Below are positions 41,757-53,740 of a DNA stretch of 64,000 bases, in pieces. Every line of letters begins with the position of its first letter. Positions within the stretch are counted from its first letter, which is position 1. The notes under the pieces are model-generated. The model did not search any database, was not told where the DNA came from, and was given only the letters and a program-made list of their open reading frames with translations. Both the position numbers and the translations under genes were made by a program. Location of the stretch: the NCBI RefSeq assembly GCF_028583425.1, contig NC_072796.1:130111464-130175463 (forward strand), in the 5' to 3' direction. The DNA comes from Eublepharis macularius (Eukaryota; Chordata; Lepidosauria; Squamata; Eublepharidae).

Positions 41757-41975
41757 AGAAGAAGAAGAAGCCATCAAGTCACAATCAACTTATGGCTACC
41801 CATCAAGGAGTTTTCAAAGCCAAAGATGGGCAGAGGTGGTTTGTCATTGCCTTCTTATACACAGAAACCCTGGTCATTTTTGGCGACCTCCAATCCAAAT
41901 ATTAACCAGGGCCAACCCCACTTAGCTTCCAAGCTCTGTTGAATTCAGGCTGGCCTGGGCTATTTAGGCTACTGG
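41757..41975 (-). mobile_element. 5S rRNA-derived SINE
   Basis: Reverse copy: GCCATCAAGTCACAATCAAC, GAGGTGGTTTGTCATTGCC, TTAACCAGGGCCAACCCCAC, TTAGCTTCCAAGCTCTG. The 5S-like head (AGCTAAG...GGTTAATATTTGGAT on the minus strand) is at the right. Confidence 0.75.
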
Positions 41976-42584
41976 CAAACTCAGTGGCTTACCAAAAAAA
42001 ATTCAGTATTTTATTCTGACTGGATTCAGTGAGTTATATAGAGGATAGAACTGAAGACAAGTAGAATTAAGATTGTTGATTGTTTATATTGTTTTTATGC
42101 TTAAGTGGACAGTAAGTGACGGGTAAATCTTTTGATGATGTACTTATTTGGTAAGTTCACATTCCTTTTCTATGTTTTTTGGCATTGTTGTAATTTGACA
42201 CATTTTAACTTTTTTTTTTTAAATCAAGTCAGGTCTGATGGGTGCATCATTGTGCCAACATGGAAGATCCTTCAGTAGCAAAGTCCATTTTCCCAGTGTT
42301 AGGGAATTTCTATGACTCCTATTCTAAAAGACCTATCTATGAGCATTTATTGGAGTTGACCTGCTGCACAGAAGGCAAAAGTTGCTATTTGTATACTCTG
42401 GTTTCTCTTCAGATTGATTATTTGTAGGCAGATTCCTTCCTGGTGCAGTGGTTGAGTAGGGTTAGAAAGCCCTATTGCAAGGACAGTTTCTCTCGTTTTG
42501 AGTTTGTACTCAAGGATTTACCTTGGCTAAACACTCTCTCAGGAACACACCCAAGATTCCTTTGTGGCACCAGATATGGAACAT

Positions 42585-43017
42585 CAGGGCTCATTTCGAG
42601 GGGGAACACGCAGGAACGCAGTTCCAGCAGTTCCCCAAAGAGGTCACGTCAGGTGGCACTGCCCACCTGACTCTCGGCCATTTTGGGCCTGTTTCAGCCT
42701 GGATTGGGGCTGAAACAGCCTGGATTGGGCCTCTGACGGGCGGTGGATCACTCTCCCACTGAGCAGCAGCCTGATCCTGACCATTTTGGGCCCCCTTGGG
42801 GCCATTTTCAGCCCCTTTTTGCCATTTTGGGCCCAATTTCGGCCCTGAATGGCCAGGATTGGGTCCAAAACAGCCAGGATAGGTGATGTCAGGGGGTGTG
42901 GTATATGCAAATCTGTTATGCTAATGACACACTTCCGGTGATGGCAAGGGGTGTGGCATATGCTAATGAGTTATGCTAATGAGTTCCTCCAGCTCTTTTT
43001 CTATGAATTGACCCCTG
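42585..43017 (+). mobile_element. hAT-type non-autonomous element, 433 bp
   Basis: CAGGGCTCATTTCGAGG to CTATGAATTGACCCCTG, with exact 8-bp duplication tggaacat (42577-42584 and 43018-43025). The interior has repeated CCATTTTGGGCC motifs. Same family as 15138-15578. Confidence 0.9.
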
Positions 43018-45592
43018 TGGAACATGTTTATATTACAGAGAGAGTTTACTGTCTTGTCAATCAGACTTGTTTTGTGTCATGTGTCTCCTGAAGAATTTGA
43101 TTCTGAAGAATTGTTTGTATCTAGTTTTGTATAACAATTTTATCTCTTTTCCGTATACAATCAACTTTGGAAAGTATGTAAGATTCTCTGCTATGGCTGA
43201 TCTTTACGCATGTGTCGGAGCATGGCACTGCATCTGGGTTTTATTGTAAACAAAGCTCATTAATTCTTTATGGATCACTTTTGGTGTCTTAGTTAATTGT
43301 GGGTGACGACTGTTGGGAAACGTAATCTGGAACGCAGAGTACCTTTAAAGAAATTTTTCCTTAACACCCAGCTTACCTGTTTCCTTCCGTCTGGCAAGAT
43401 CCCTTCCTCATCTCCCTAACTATGAGGACTACTCAAATGGCCCTTTTCACAGCCTGCATCTGCTGAACTGGATGAGGAAAAAAAGATTCTCTATTGCGGA
43501 CAGATCTTGATTAATTGTGGCTTGAGAGAAGCATCCTTTGCTGAGACATCTAATCGTACCCCCTTGGAGGTTATTGTTCCTATTGACCCTTGCTTAATAT
43601 TTCATCAATTGGTTTAGAATGAAAGCATCCATAATAATGACCTATCATAAGCCTCTCCATCTGAGGAATAAAGGGTTTCCCCGGGATCCTGTCCAAACTG
43701 TTTGATGTTCAGATACGAAGGCAATTTGACTTTCAGCAGGATGTACATAACACATTTGGGGCTTTGCAATTTCAGCTGCACCAAAGTGATTTTCCACTAG
43801 ATTGTCAGTTTGTTCCGCTCCAGCCAGAATACGAGAAACTTTATAAGGGCAATAATGTCCCATCTCCCCCCTCCCCCAATGGAAGCTAGGTTCAGATGAA
43901 TCAGGTCAGGCATTTTCTCAGGGATATAGCCTTTGGGCTTTTCTGTGCCCTGGATCAGGAATGTTTCAATCAGAATTGAAATGACAAGGGGAAAATGAAG
44001 AAAAGAGTAACACAGAACATCCAAGGTCAGGAGCTCACAAATCATTGTTTGTTTTTTGTACTGCTTTTCTTATTAAAATTCTAGGGAGGGATGAGGTGTG
44101 CTATTAAACCAAGTACTTCAGATTTGAAGTGAAATGTGTACCACGTATGCAGTGGGTCAGGAGCCACATGTGGCTCTTTGACATGTCACCTGTAGTTCTT
44201 CTGACCACTGTTCCCCAATCTGGCACCTGCCCATGTTTCAAGCAAGTTGGCAAAGCTCTTGCCTTATGGGGCTTCAAGTTGACAGTTGGCTACCAGACCT
44301 TCTGCTATAGTGGAAGTCTCCTCCCAGTAGTTTCATTTGCCAACCATGGCAGGAGAAAAATTACAACCCCACCCCCCAAACCAGTGATATCAGCTATGTC
44401 GTGAAGTCACTTCTGCAGAAATCCCAGAAGTGACATAGGGTAGCTCTAGGATTTGCCAGAAACTCTATGGTTACTGGTGGGGGTGGAGGACTCTCTGCCC
44501 TAAGCTCCTGTTGTCTGCTGCAGCTCCAAAATCCAGTGGGGAAAAATAAAAAATGGTGGCATCACAGACATGATATTTCTGGGGGAAACCTAGAAGTGAC
44601 AGTGGGTAACTCTAAAAATTGCTGTAAACTCTATGATTTAATAGGACTGTTAGACCCCACTGGTAAGCGGAGAGAGTGGTATAGGCTGGGGAGTGGTGGA
44701 TGTTCACCTTAGTTGTCATTGCATTAGTGCACACACACATTCAAATGCAAATGTGCCACTGCTGCTCCACTATGTCATCACTTCCAGTACAACCCAGAAG
44801 TGATGGCATTTTTGCTACTTTTGAGGACGATTCCTAAATAATCAGGCCCAATGCAACATTTGCTTCCAGGTCACACCAGAAGTGACATTATCAGCTAAGG
44901 ACACAGGCATCCTTGTGCCCATTTCCCCAGCCTCCTTGCCAGGTTCCTACAAACAATGAAGTACAACTGGACCACAATGTGAATGTTAGAAGTACCAAAT
45001 GGCAGGCAATCTCCAGGCAGCCTGCATCCTTCCACAAATCAGCAGGCAAAGGCTACAATTCCCAAGAGTTTGCCCACCATTAGTGAGAAACCTAGCAAGC
45101 CTATAGTTTTATCATAGAGTTTCTGGCAGTTTCTAGAGGTAACCACCAACACTTCCAGGTTTTCCCTGGAGCTGATGTGATCACACCCACAATGCTGCCC
45201 CCGTCATGTCCTTGCCCCCAACCTTCCTATCAGTTGCCAGGCTCACCCTGACAACTCTTGACACAGCAGAACTTTGCCAATCTCAGGAGATGAGACTGAG
45301 CTTGACAGATCAAGAATCTAATTCACTATAAGGCAACTTTCTCTGTTCGACCACCTCCTGGATTTTCCTGTCCCCCCAGTGACGGTTCTGTTCAAATCAT
45401 GACCGTTCCACCCTGCACAGATAACTCTGGTGAGAAACTACAGGATCTCCCTCTCAAATTCAAATTGTCTTCTCAGAAACCACACAGTGCAAAATGGTGC
45501 TCATTCTTAGTGGTGTTATTGCACCAATACACTTGTTTAAAAATGAGGCAACTGTTGCTCTGCTACAGTGCAGGTGAGTGGAAAGAAGATGA
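43018..45592. other. Intergenic, no gene seen
   Basis: Contains several fragments of the MITE class with AGAAACTCTATGG, CTCTAGG and GAAGTGACA (about 44400-44480, 44585-44650, 44765-44900, 45105-45250) and otherwise unique sequence. Confidence 0.45.
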
Positions 45593-45852
45593 GAGCCAGT
45601 TTGGTGTAGTGGTTAAGAGTGTGGGACTCTAATCCGGAGAGCCGGGTTTGATTCCCCACTCCTCTGCTTGAAGCCAGCTGGGTGACCTTGGGTCAATCAC
45701 GGCTTTCTCAGAGCTCTCTCAGCCTGGCCCACCTCACAGGGTGATTGTTGTTGTGGGGATAATAATGACATACTTTTAAACCGCTCTGAGTGGGTGTTAA
45801 GTTGTCCTGAAGGGCAGTATCTAAATCAAATGTTGTTGTTGTTGTTGTTGTT
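45593..45852 (+). mobile_element. Near-intact tRNA-derived SINE with GTT tail
   Basis: GAGCCAGTTTGGTGTAGTGG then TTAAGAG holds the A-box, and GAGCCGGGTTTGATTCCCC the B-box. The body has CTGGGTGACCTTGGGTCAA and CCTCACAGGGTGATTGTTG. The end is CTGAAGGGCAGTATCTAAAT followed by (GTT)n at 45832-45852. A good reference copy for the reverse ones at 1112 and 32442. Confidence 0.9.
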
Positions 45853-47756
45853 AATACAGAAAGTATGTATTATAATTGCATGTACAAATTATGGTAATTA
45901 TTCTGCATTTGATGAGCACAGAGCCACTCCTAGATACTTTCTAAGTGGACATAGTAATGTCCTTCCAAGAGGCGCATGAAGATGCTACTTTGGAGGCGCA
46001 TGAAGTGTTAGTGTGAGAAAAGGTCCCTAAAAGCCCCTTGTTGGAGTCCACCAACCATTGTTATCTCCACTTATCATTGAACTCACTGTGATAAGAAGAC
46101 CCATTTGAAAATGAAACTCACTACACTGAGAATAATTGAAATTTCTATTTTATTTATTAAGTGGTGCAGGTTTTTTTTAAAGACAGAACATAAAAAAACA
46201 GGTAAGAAGTATTATTTGCATAATATATATATATATATATCTTGAAATAAACATATTAAAATTGTTCAAATGTTAGACAGTGCTGGAATATAAATTACAC
46301 ATACCGTTTAAAAATTACAATAAATAATATTAGAAAGAGCACTAAAGGCCACTTGTATAAAAATTGTGTTCCCTTGTCAGCCGGAATCTGAAAAGCATCT
46401 TGGTAGCATGGAGAAATTACTTGAGTGAGCAAGGCACAAACAAGTTATAAAGAACGATAGGCCATAAGCTAGAAAATAAAACACCGGTGATCGTCGGACA
46501 TGAAGACTCGTTCAAAAGAAATGGATTGCACTTTGCAGCAAGACAGTGGGGTTAACAACTAGGATTCTGATCTGAGAACTTACCCTAGTCAGCGATTAAT
46601 TCTCAACCGGGGTTATTATACTTTGGATTTAGCGGGGGCTGAAGGGTTAACAGTATTGGCTCCACTCACTGGATGACTTCCACCACTGCAGACAAAGGGC
46701 TCTTTAACCCCTTCCAACCCAGTGCAAACAGAAGTCCATTTAGAACGCAAGTCTATTGGAAGAGGCTGCCAGATTTTTAATTTTTGTACTTTGCCTTGCA
46801 GTTTTAGGTGCTGTTTAGATCAGGGATGTTCAACTCTTTTGTCATGGGACCCAACTTTGTTTGGTCTTGAGTACTGTGTAAATGATTACAATATGAAAAA
46901 AAGTAATACACGATCCAACTGCAAAGAATTGTAAATACTAAGAATTAATACTGATCAAATTGCTATTAATAACTTAATTAGTATTTAATGAATTTAATTA
47001 GTATTTAATGAGTTTGTGATCTCTGATATAAAGAACACACTAAAATAATAAGTATCACAGACACCAGGGCTCAGCAAAAGTCATTCTTAAAGTTCACATT
47101 TGGTAGGAAGAAGATAAAGATCCCTTTACCTAGATTTCGGCTCTTGCAGTGGTAAGTCTGGGACAAGTTGTTTATATATTTATTCATTTAGGGTACTTAT
47201 TAGTTGCATTCTGTGAAATGCTCATTAACAGTTTATTACATTTAGTAATCCTTAAGATTGGAGGGGGGTTATGTTCAGGGCTGGATATAGCCCCGGGTAT
47301 ATCTTCAGTCCTCAACACTTGTTCTTGCAAGGGTGTGGCACTGATTCTAATGGGGTTGATCCTACCACTGTTCTACTGAACAGAGTTTTAACACCTTTCT
47401 CCAGCTTAAGCTGGGGCGTTAAACTTTGTTCAATAGAACAGTTCAGCCTGGGCTCAATTGGCTCCTAGCTGCTGGCAGCACAAGAGAATGTGATGGGCAT
47501 AACATACCAATGACCCCATCTATTGCTATTCCACCAGCAACTGGAGTCCACGGCCCCACCTAGGTCTAAGGGGAGCACTGTGGATGCTTGCCTGGGAGCC
47601 CAGCAGTAGCAGGTGACAGAAGGAGCTTGCTTGGAGTGACTATCTTTCTGTATAAAAGGCAAGCCGTGTTGGCGACGACACATTTTTTTTCCTGGTGCAT
47701 CTGTGAAGGAGCACCAAGATAAAAAGTGCATTGTGGCCAATGCAGCTTAAATGGGG
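45853..47756. other. Intergenic, mostly unique sequence
   Basis: No gene seen. An AT microsatellite lies at 46225-46240. 46140-46170 (TTTTATTTATTAAG) offers AATAAA signals on the minus strand that could end a long KCNQ3 transcript, but this is a guess. Confidence 0.35.
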
Positions 47757-48053
47757 AGAAGGCCAGGTGAGCTGGCCCGTCCCTCTGGAGGGCGCCACTG
47801 CAGGGGGAGGCCAGATGAGCCAGCCTGTCCGTCTGGAGGGTGCTGCCATGGGGGGGAGGCCAGGCGAGCTGGCCCCATCCCTCTGGAGGGCGCCACTGCA
47901 GGGGGGAGGCCAGACGAGCCAGCCCATCCCTCTGGAGGGTGCTGCCATGGGGGGGAGGCCAGGCAAGCTGGTCTGTCCCTCCAAAGGGCCCCCCACAGAG
48001 GGGGAGGCCGGGTGAGTTGGTCCATCCCTCTGGAGGGTGCCGCTGCGGCAGGA
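47757..48053. repeat. 49-bp GC-rich minisatellite, six units
   Basis: Units begin GGCCAG or GGCCGG at 47761, 47809, 47858, 47908, 47957 and 48006. Two variants alternate (TGAGCTGGCCC-type with GGGCGCCACTGCAGG, and GAGCCAGCC-type with GGGTGCTGCCATGGG), giving a ~98-bp higher-order unit. The period is not a multiple of three, and the lack of stops creates long meaningless open frames on both strands. Confidence 0.9.
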
Positions 48054-48448
48054 AGCCCAGCATTTCTGGGTTTTCTAGGGCCCATTTTTTTAAAAAAAAC
48101 GGGCTCTGTTGCTAGTATACGTATAAGTAGCTACGGTCACAGTTTCAGAGTCTAATACTAAGCATATTTCCCCTGGCTGCATTTACACATCACTGAATAT
48201 TACACCACTGTGGCAATAGAGCAAATATTCACAACTAGATTATCCTGTGAGGACACGACAATCAAGTTCCAAATGGCTGAGACAGCAACCCAGTTTCCCA
48301 TGGTGGGTATACACAGCCCTGGAAGGAAGTCTTATTGCAATCAATGGGACTTAGTCCCTAATAAGTTTGCAGAGGCCTTAGAATCTTATTCTCTGTTTGT
48401 CTTTACAGTGCTCCTGTTATAAGATGGGTTTGAAAATGCTCTTCATTT

Positions 48449-48822
48449 GAGAGCCAAGCTACAAGAGACGAATTACACAAGGAGAAGCACGTGAAGGGGG
48501 TGGCACTGTTAGCTGGGAAGCTGAGTTTGAAAAGAGTTTGGAAGTCTTTGTCAATTTCCCCTCTCTACAGAGCCAGGTAGATCATGCTCAGAGGGTTTGT
48601 TAATTTCCTCTTTGCCTCTGGAAGGCTCTGTCAGTTTCACCTCCCCTTCTAAGAGGCCAAGAGGAAATAAACAAACCCTCTGAGGAGCCATTTTTGCTGC
48701 TTTGTAGAGAGGGGAAATTGACAAAGCCTTCCGATCTTTTAAAACTCAGCCTCCCAGCTAATACTGCGATTCCCTTCACGTGCTCCTCCTCGTGTAATTC
48801 GTCTCTTGTAGCTTAGCTCTGC
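48449..48822. mobile_element. 374-bp MITE with ~35-bp terminal inverted repeats
   Basis: Ends GAGAGCCAAGCTACAAGAGA and TCTCTTGTAGCTTAGCTCTG continue inward as ACGAATTACAC and GAGAAGCACGTGAAGGG on both sides. The interior repeats TTTGTCAATTTCCCCTCTCT in both orientations. No clear target duplication and no coding capacity. Confidence 0.75.
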
Positions 48823-49387
48823 GGTAGGCGCTAGAGCTGCCATTGCATTTTACCATATGTGAACCTGGGGGCTAATTTGGAGGGTCTGAAATACATGTTG
48901 GTAGGAAGATGAAATAATTTCATCGCTGCTGTGGTATGTCTCCATCCCCTAGTCTTCCAGGGGCTGCCAGTTCTAGGGCGCTTCAAAATATCTTTTGCCA
49001 TCACCGAATACTGCCAGAACCCAAATTTCAAACAGAATGTGTGAGGTCCTTGTACATATCTGGCCTTGATGGCCAGATAGAAAGGTTTAAATTTCAAGCC
49101 TCTTTCCTTGATGTGTTTGTTTTCTACGTGTAGAGATTTCCTCGCAGTAAAAGTATTCAAATACAGATTCCTGCATTTTCTTTTTGAGATGTTTGAGTCC
49201 ATTTATGCATTAACCAGGAAAAGTGGCTTCAGATATGTGAAGCCACTTTCTTACTAAGAATGGGGTTAACCTCAATCAGGATTGTTCCACTGAGTAGCAC
49301 TTAGCCCTTTAGTATGTCAACGTTAGAAAATTAAGCATCCCTCAAAAATGAGGCCTTCTTGGATATCTTAATTAAAGAAAAGCATCA

Positions 49388-49955
49388 TTTAATGAGAGAG
49401 AAGACAATATGGAGCATTCTTTAAATACGAAGCTCAGATTCGATCAGAATCTTCGGCCTTGTACTGTCTACTCTGTACAGCGGCAACTCCCTGGGGAGTT
49501 TTCTTTTTTACTTTGGCTTGATTCAGATGAGCCCCATGGTGCAGAGTGGTAAGCGGCAGTACTGCAGCCCAAGCTCTGCTCATGACCTGAGTTCGATCCT
49601 GGCGGAAACTGGATTCAGGTAGCCGGCTCAAGGTTGACTCAGCCTTCCATCCTTCCGAGGTCAGTAAAATGAGCACCCAGTTTCCTGGGGATAATGTGTA
49701 GATGACTGGGCAAACCACCCCGTAACAAAAAAAAGTCTGCCAAGAAAACATCATGATGCGATGTCCCCCACATGGATCAGTAATGACTCAGTGCTTGCAC
49801 AGGGGACTACCTGTACCTTTTAATGAGAGAGAATATGGAGCATTCTTTACATACAGAGCTCAGATTCGATCAGAATCTTTGGCCTTGTGCTGTCTACTCT
49901 GTACACTGGCAACTCCCCAGAGAGTTTTCTTTTTTACTTTGGCTTGATTCAGATG
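49388..49955. repeat. ~140-bp direct repeats flanking a Sauria SINE
   Basis: 49388-49529 and 49818-49955 are the same sequence (starting TTTAATGAGAGAGAA, ending TTTGGCTTGATTCAGATG) with a few substitutions and a 4-bp indel. They abut the SINE on both sides without gap, so they behave as an extremely long target-site duplication. Confidence 0.88.
49530..49817 (+). mobile_element. Sauria SINE, near full length
   Basis: tRNA-like head AGCCCCATGGTGCAGAGTGG with B-box GAGTTCGATCCTGGCGG, then CAAGGTTGACTCAGCCTTCC, GTCTGCCAAGAAAACATCATG, TCAGTAATGACTCAGTGCTTG and an ACCTTT-type tail. These are the signature parts of the squamate Sauria SINE, mobilised by Bov-B. Confidence 0.92.
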
Positions 49956-52150
49956 TGTGCAAGCCAAGGTTTGACACTATATGAAGGAGACTTGGAAGCC
50001 ATGGGGCCACCAGCTTCTTTATCCCTACCAGGAGCTACTTGGTAACTTGCTGGATTTCAGCAAGCTCTAGTTAGTCATCCCATCTAACAAAATATAGGTT
50101 GTGTCTAAAGATGGGAACTCTGAATCTCAAAAGCTCATACTCTGAAAATCCTCTTGGTCTCTAAGGGGCTACTGGACTCGAATCCTGCTGTTCTATTGCA
50201 GACCAACATGGCTACCCACCTAAAAATATAGCTTATATGTATCCTCTGAGTCAGAACTTCAATTCATGTTTTGTCCTGGCTTGAAATCCTGATCTTCTAG
50301 GCAAGCATAGTTTGCAGCTTCAGATTTACCAGTTAGCTGAAAACCGAGATGCAGCAAGCTACCAGAGGGAAGGAAGGAGAGCGAATCGAGCCCATTTCTA
50401 TCCCATAAAGGTAACATCCAATGTTGCAAGTCAGGTTGGAAAATTCCTTGATGCACCTCCTTCTAATGCAAAGATTGCCACTCCTAGAAAATAAAAAGCT
50501 CCTGATCTACACTGCTTCCACACAGGGATTTTTCCTCGTGTGGAATGCACAAAGTATCTGCAAGTATTAAAGGGGAATGTTCACATGACATTGAGCTCGT
50601 TCTGAACATAACTCGTATGCTTCCTGAGGATTTCCCTTTTAGTTGCGAGGAGGGGAAAAAAACTTGTTTCCCCCTCTCTGGTAGAGCAGTCCAACACAAG
50701 ATAGAGTTCTTTGACTCTGGGCTGCCAAATTAAAAGATGGCCCATTATCAAGGAAAGAGACGCCATTCAAATTGGGAGATTCTACATAGTTCTGCACTAA
50801 TTGTGGGGTGGGAGGGCTGATTTTCTTTAAGAAACTTGCTGTTTGGGATGGAAGAGTGAAATCCTCTAGAAAAGCCTTCTTCCTTCAGCAATAGTTTATG
50901 TCTTTTTGCAGCCATTGTTTTCTTTCTGCTCCTTTGTTTTTACTTGAAAGGGTATCTTCAGTGCATGATCCCAACCAATCAGGGATCACATTGTGATGGC
51001 ACAATCAGATTGGTCTATGCGACAGTGTGTCACTGAAGGCAAAAGAAGCCTCCCCCATTACTCTAAACTTGAATGGGAGACAAGAAGGAACATTGCCTCA
51101 TTGACTAGAGAATCTGGCTGATTCGCCTACCTTGCAGGGGTGTGTTGGCAGTTTCATCACCTACTAGTGCTATTGTCAATCAAGACTTCCACTCCAGTCA
51201 AGCTCTGGCTATGCATGATTATCCATGCACATTCCAGCTCACATTGTGACCCAACTAGTTAGCACTGTGTGACTGGATTGTGGCACGGGAGCAAAGGCCC
51301 AGCTGCTTTTATAGCAGAGATGCACTTTCGTTCCAACTGCATATGCCACCCTTTACGAAACACAATCACCCACTTTCACAAAGGGATGCAAACAGGTCGT
51401 CACAAAGTGCACATTTTTCAGAAGACATAAATGTTCGTGGAGTGCATGCTTTCAGCTCTTTGTGAAGTCCGCACTTGAATGTTTTGATCGCAGCTGACCA
51501 GGAGGTGGGTTTGTTTGTGCGGCAAAATTCCCTTCCAGCTCCTAGATAACCGAACAGGAATATCGTTTGGCCATTCCTGCTCTACAGAACGCTTCCCTGT
51601 CCTATCACATACGGAATTAATGCTGCTCTCGCAATTGTACCTGATTTCTAAAGTGGCAGTGCAGTTTAGCTGATGTGTAGCTGTATATACAAAGCGTAGC
51701 CCAAGATTTATACTTTTTGAAGCCCATTGATGTCTGTTCGGCTGCTCTTCAAGCAAAGCTGAACTCAGTGGCCGGTGCATTGCGGAGGCCATTTTGTGAC
51801 GATAGTAGCATTCATACGTAGAGATTTCAAGCGGGCTCTACTTGACAGCCGTACCACACAACCCGGCTCTCACTCAGCCTCCTAAATTGTTTTACTGTGT
51901 GTTTTTGGCCATGGACAGAAAACAGATTGAAGGAGACTATGATAGCTGCCTCAAAATAGAACAGCCTTAGTGGAGAAATATAACTGTATCCACAAGAGAA
52001 TGACCTTAAGCTGCCTGAATCGCTTTTTCCATGTGCCTCATCTGCAATTCAAAAAATATATTTTAAATCTGATAATGGTTCTTTTCTGCATTCTGTTCCA
52101 CCATGTACCGCTGACAAATCCTAGATATAAAGGGATTTCGGTACCACCTG
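49956..52150. other. Unique sequence, possibly distal KCNQ3 3'UTR
   Basis: Apart from a dispersed-repeat copy at 50098-50222 and a short hairpin at 50515-50550 (TTCCACACAGGGA / TCGTGTGGAA), nothing was recognised. No gene seen. Confidence 0.35.
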
Positions 52151-52352
52151 GGCCAATTCCAGACGGCCCCCCGCCTCGTGAAACGTCGCGCGTCGTCGCG
52201 CGTCGTCGCGCAGAAAACGCGAAATATCGCGTTTTCTCGCGCGAGTTTTGCGCGACGTCACGCAAAACTCGTGCGAGAAAACGCGATATTTCGCATTTTC
52301 TGCGTGACAACGCGCGACATTTCGCGAGGTGGGGGGCCGTCTGGAATCGGCC
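52151..52352. mobile_element. CpG-rich palindromic MITE, 202 bp
   Basis: Almost one long hairpin: GGCCAATTCCAGACGGCCCC at the left, its complement at the right, then CGCGCGTCGTCGCGC, AAAACGCGAAATATCGCG and a centre GAGTTTTGCGCGACGTCACG. Flanked by CTG on both sides. The centre resembles that of 58008-58198. The CpG density is extreme for this region. Confidence 0.82.
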
Positions 52353-52737
52353 CTGGTTCCTTGTCCACAGACCATGTACAGATATATTTCAATCAAAAAG
52401 GAGGATAAGAGGGACGTCATTCCCCTTGTCATGGTTAAATAAATCCATTTTCCCATTTCCAATTGTCTTCACAAGGACATCACATGAACTTTCATCACAC
52501 ATGATCATATGCTAGCATTTCCCACCATGTTATGGAATGACAAAGGCAGCGTCGTCAAGTTAAAAGCCAAGATGCACAACATTCTTTTATGGTCACAAAG
52601 GAAGTATCAGACCAGTATCATGGATCATGATGCCACAGCTGTTCTCAGGAACAGAAATTTGGTTAAATTAAATTAGTCACATTTCTAGGAGGTTGGATCC
52701 AGCCAGCTTTTTCACTCAAATCGCACTTAATTCCCCT

Positions 52738-53009
52738 CCTTACGACACGGCTTGGGTCTGTGCAGATCTCACAGTGCTGGCTTAAGGTTGACTCAGCCTT
52801 CCATCCTTCCGAGGTCGGTAAAATGGGTACCCAGTTTCCTGGGGGTAAAGTGTAGATGACTGGGGAAGGCAATGGCAAACCAGCCCATAACAAAAGTCTG
52901 CCAAGAAAACGTCATAATGCAACATCCCCCCATGGGTCAGTAATGACTCGGTGCTTGCCCTTTACCTTTACCTACCACATGGCTTGGGTCTGTGCAGATC
53001 CTACAGTGC
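52738..53009. repeat. ~39-bp direct repeats flanking a truncated Sauria SINE
   Basis: 52738-52777 and 52971-53009 share GGCTTGGGTCTGTGCAGATC and the flanking ACAGTGC with a few differences. They directly abut the SINE 52778-52970. Again longer than normal SINE target duplications. Confidence 0.82.
52778..52970 (+). mobile_element. Sauria SINE, 5'-truncated
   Basis: Begins at TGGCTTAAGGTTGACTCAGC and continues AAATGGGTACCCAGTTTCCT, GTCTGCCAAGAAAACGTCAT, GGGTCAGTAATGACTCGGTG and CCCTTTACCTTTA. The tRNA-like head is missing. Confidence 0.9.
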
Positions 53010-53740
53010 CCAGCATAGCCTTAATGGTTTCGTGGGACCCGTTCTCTTTTTTCACCAGCAAAAAAGCTGTCTGTATCCAGCCTGGGGACTGTACTTAACA
53101 TGGTGGTTTCTTGTATCTTGTCACATGACAACCATAGTCACAAGTTCAAAGAACATCCCATCCACACTATATATTCCTTCTTTCCATCTTGCGTGAATAG
53201 CATAAATATGTGAAACCATTTAGGGACAGCTATTACAATGTTGGTAGCATACCACTAGATGATAGCATATTACCGAGATCGTTCATACCCAGAATGCTTT
53301 GCACGGGCAAACCTATGGTAATGATTCTGGGCCATGGGAACACTTTGCCAGTGACCACTGGCGGAAAAGGAGCAGCATCTCATAAGCAACCAATGACTCT
53401 GCTGCGATTCCAGCACCTGTCCACAGAGATAGTCTTACGGCTGTGTGCTCAGTCCTCCGTGATTTATGCCTGGTTCAGTCACTTATCAGGATAGTGAGGC
53501 AATCTCATTGTTAATTGAACCATGCTCCTTCCCCTTCACAAATATAAGCCCTTTAACTATGACATTTTGTGTACTGAAATCTATGTGCATACAGGCCCAG
53601 ACATATACCTGTGCATGAGCATGAGCTTGCTAGCATAGATTTTGTGCAAATGCAGTGGGCTGGATCTTCCACATTTTTTGCTTGATGGTGCCCAGTTTCT
53701 CTCCTCATTTCAGTCTCCACCACATGGTCCCACCACTGTC

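Noticed and set aside
45593-45670. Possible tRNA gene
   Set aside because: A- and B-box are present, but the sequence continues into a SINE body and GTT tail, and there is no cloverleaf acceptor pairing. It is a SINE head. The same holds for 34125, 35545 and 49530.
47757-48053. CRISPR-like array
   Set aside because: Repeats are directly adjacent with no unique spacers, and the DNA is vertebrate.
47566-48063. 165-codon open frame (minus) and several long frames on both strands
   Set aside because: They are produced by the GC-rich 49-bp minisatellite, whose period is not a multiple of three. There is no splice context, start context or homology.
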